Shown: positions 59,476 through 62,400 of the stretch, in pieces
How positions within the stretch are numbered: the first letter of the stretch is position 1
Layout: each line of letters begins with the position of its first letter
Assembly: GCA_012934845.2 (NCBI GenBank)
Contig: WNNJ02001684.1
Span: 62,001-126,000, forward strand
DNA from: Pomphorhynchus laevis
Taxonomy: Eukaryota > Acanthocephala > Palaeacanthocephala > Echinorhynchida > Pomphorhynchidae
Direction: 5' to 3'
Length of the DNA stretch: 64,000 nt
The notes under the pieces: model-generated
What the model was told of the DNA's origin: nothing
Seen by the model: only the letters and a program-made list of their open reading frames with translations
The model's database searches: none
Program-made: the position numbers and the translations under genes

Positions 59476-62400
59476 CTGTTTAAGCAGATTATTCCTGTTT
59501 TCAATTATTATTGCGATATATATAAAATGAATCTCGAAAGACAGATCCGGGAAGGCAGTTCTCACTATGCCACATGTAATATGTGTGCTAGCAAATCTTT
59601 AATGTATAATTTATAAAATATATTTTATAAATATATGAAAATATATTTTAATATATGGTGGCAAATATTAAGTGGCAAATTTTTATGGATGAATAATAAA
59701 TAATATACTTTTGTTTATAATATATTTTGTATTAGAATAAGATACTAGATATTTTTATTAGAATACGTAGACTCAGTTAGCAACGTACAACGTCTGTTAT
59801 TTATTAGTCAATTCATAAAAATGACGTTTACTTTAAATTTCAATTTTTTATTTTAACTTGATTTAAATTATAGAAAATCTAAAATCAATTATTAATTTTA
59901 TTATTTAATTATTAAATTTTGATTTAGCATTATTATGTTTTGTTTAATCTATAATTATATTAATACGTAGACTCAGTTAGCTGATTTGATTTATAAAATA
60001 TAAAACATGTGTGTATGTATAAAACATAAACAGTATGTATTTGATTTTCATTAAAATTTCAATACCGTTTAATAATAATTTGCAGTCATCTTCAGGTACA
60101 AAACATGATCAAAGAAAAAGTAAAGAAGAAAATTGAAATATAAGTTTTAAATAAGAGCAAAACAAAAGATTAATGAAATTTAAAGAACAAATTATAATAT
60201 TATAGATTAAAAAATAAATTAGAAAATATGCGTAAGAATGAAATATAAAATACTTTATTAATCACTTAAATACTTTAGTTACAGTAATTATTCGCATAAT
60301 TATCGTAATTTCAATAAATATATGACACATCAAAATAAATTTATTCTAATCAGCCTAAAAAACTACACATACGAAACAAAATGCCTGCTAAAAACCCTAG
60401 AATTCTCTGGGTTAATGATGTACGTTATCATGTTTTAATTATGTTAATGTGGATTATATTATTAGTTTCTTCTAGTCATTTCAAACGAGTACTCTTTTAA
60501 ATCAAATTTAATGAATTGCAAAAGCTTGATTACTATTAAAATAAAAAATAGTTGATCCATCTTTTAATTTTAAATTTTAAAGCAGAATCAATAAAGCACT
60601 AATTTATATTTGGCCAGCTGTTGAAATATATCCATAATCAGAAACAAACGTTTTGTTTTTGCTGATGTTAGCAGCAGCTAGTGAAATATAAAAACAAATT
60701 AGTGTTTTATTGATCTACAAAATTCCAAATTTACAAATTTGGAATATTTTGAAAATTATTTTGAATTTTGAATATAATTTAAAAAATTCAAAAAATATTT
60801 TGAACTTGGAAAATTCCAAATTTACTGATTAGTTTTATCGATATGATAAAAGTAGCGTTATAATGCTAGCTTAACGAAAGCAGTATATACCCAATTTTTT
60901 TATTGCGCTCAGTATAACATTACCTTTATCTGGTTTGGCTGGAATGATATCTGATGACTCGCTTGGTTCACTTTGACCAGCTGAATTAACAGCAATTATT
61001 CGATAAACAAATTCTTGATTCGCGACTACTTTTTCATCTTTAAAATGTGTATGCTAAAATACACAAGTAAAGTAATTATCACAAAGTACAAAATAAATTT
61101 ATTAATATTTTTATAAATTTTGGTTTTTCAGTTGAGTCTTGCGCATTCAGTATTTATATTACTCTACAAAGTGCGTTTAATTTCTTGTTAAAGTTTCCTT
61201 TTAAAACAAATATTTAATACATTATTATCTATTATTAATAATAGCAATTAAGTTTAGTTCAAAATGTGATAAATCATCCTACAATAATTCATTTTTGTTT
61301 ATTGAATTATTCTTGAATTAATCGTTAATTTGTAGTAATATTTTTATTTTGTCCAAGCATTTTAACATTTGACATTTGCGTACTAATATGCTGAAGGCAA
61401 CGTATTAGTACGCTGAAAATATTGGTACGTATTAGTACATATAACGTATTAATACATTCAATTATATAATATTTATATAATAAATTGATGATTTACCAAC
61501 TATTATCGTTGGAGTTTAGCGAAATGCAAGTTCAATATAGAGAGAGCTAAACCGTGTCATTGCACAGAAATAAAGTAAATTCATATTTAATATTTTTATA
61601 TTTAATAGTCAATATAAAAATATTGAATATGCCATTTAGAATATGCTTTGTGCAAATATATTTGTCTTGCTTTTCTTTTGTGTCAAATTGAACTTTCACG
61701 AGGTTGATGGACATTATAGACATGGGTAATTTATTGTAAAAAGTAAAATAATACTAGTTCCTAGTACATGGATGTGTACTAGGAGGACTTATTGAGCTGT
61801 CTAGGGCTACTGCACTTCAATCCAGTTGTGCAGTAGCCCCTACTGATGAGACTCAAAGGTTGAAACAGCATAGAGTCAGTTTATGCTGTTTAGTCTTCCC
61901 GATTCCTTCAATCAGAAAATAATGCAAGCTTTTAACCTTATCTACTCTATAAAAACGCTATTATTGAAAGCAAGCATTATTTTATTTTGATTAATATTCA
62001 TTATTAATGTCCTTAACCTCAAAAAAGGCAATATTAATAAATAATTAATTATATTATAAAAGGGTTTTAATAAGGATTAAAATAGCTTCAAAAAGCTGCC
62101 GGTAACATTTATAATTAAACTCAGATTTTCATAAGTACATTTATATATTAATTTGACCAAAGATAAATTTAAGTAATTATTAATTTACCCAATGAAAAGT
62201 TTGTACTCTACCTCTACTGGATGTTCATTAAGACTCTTCCACCGATTTGAGAAGGAATTAAATCTTTCAATTAAATATCCTTTGATAGGCGCACCTCCGT
62301 CTTCGACCGGCGGATTCCATTCAATCTTAATGTAATTTGAATCTCTTGAAACGCAAACAGGTTTACTAGGGCTATCAGGTACGTCTAAATCAAAAAGACT

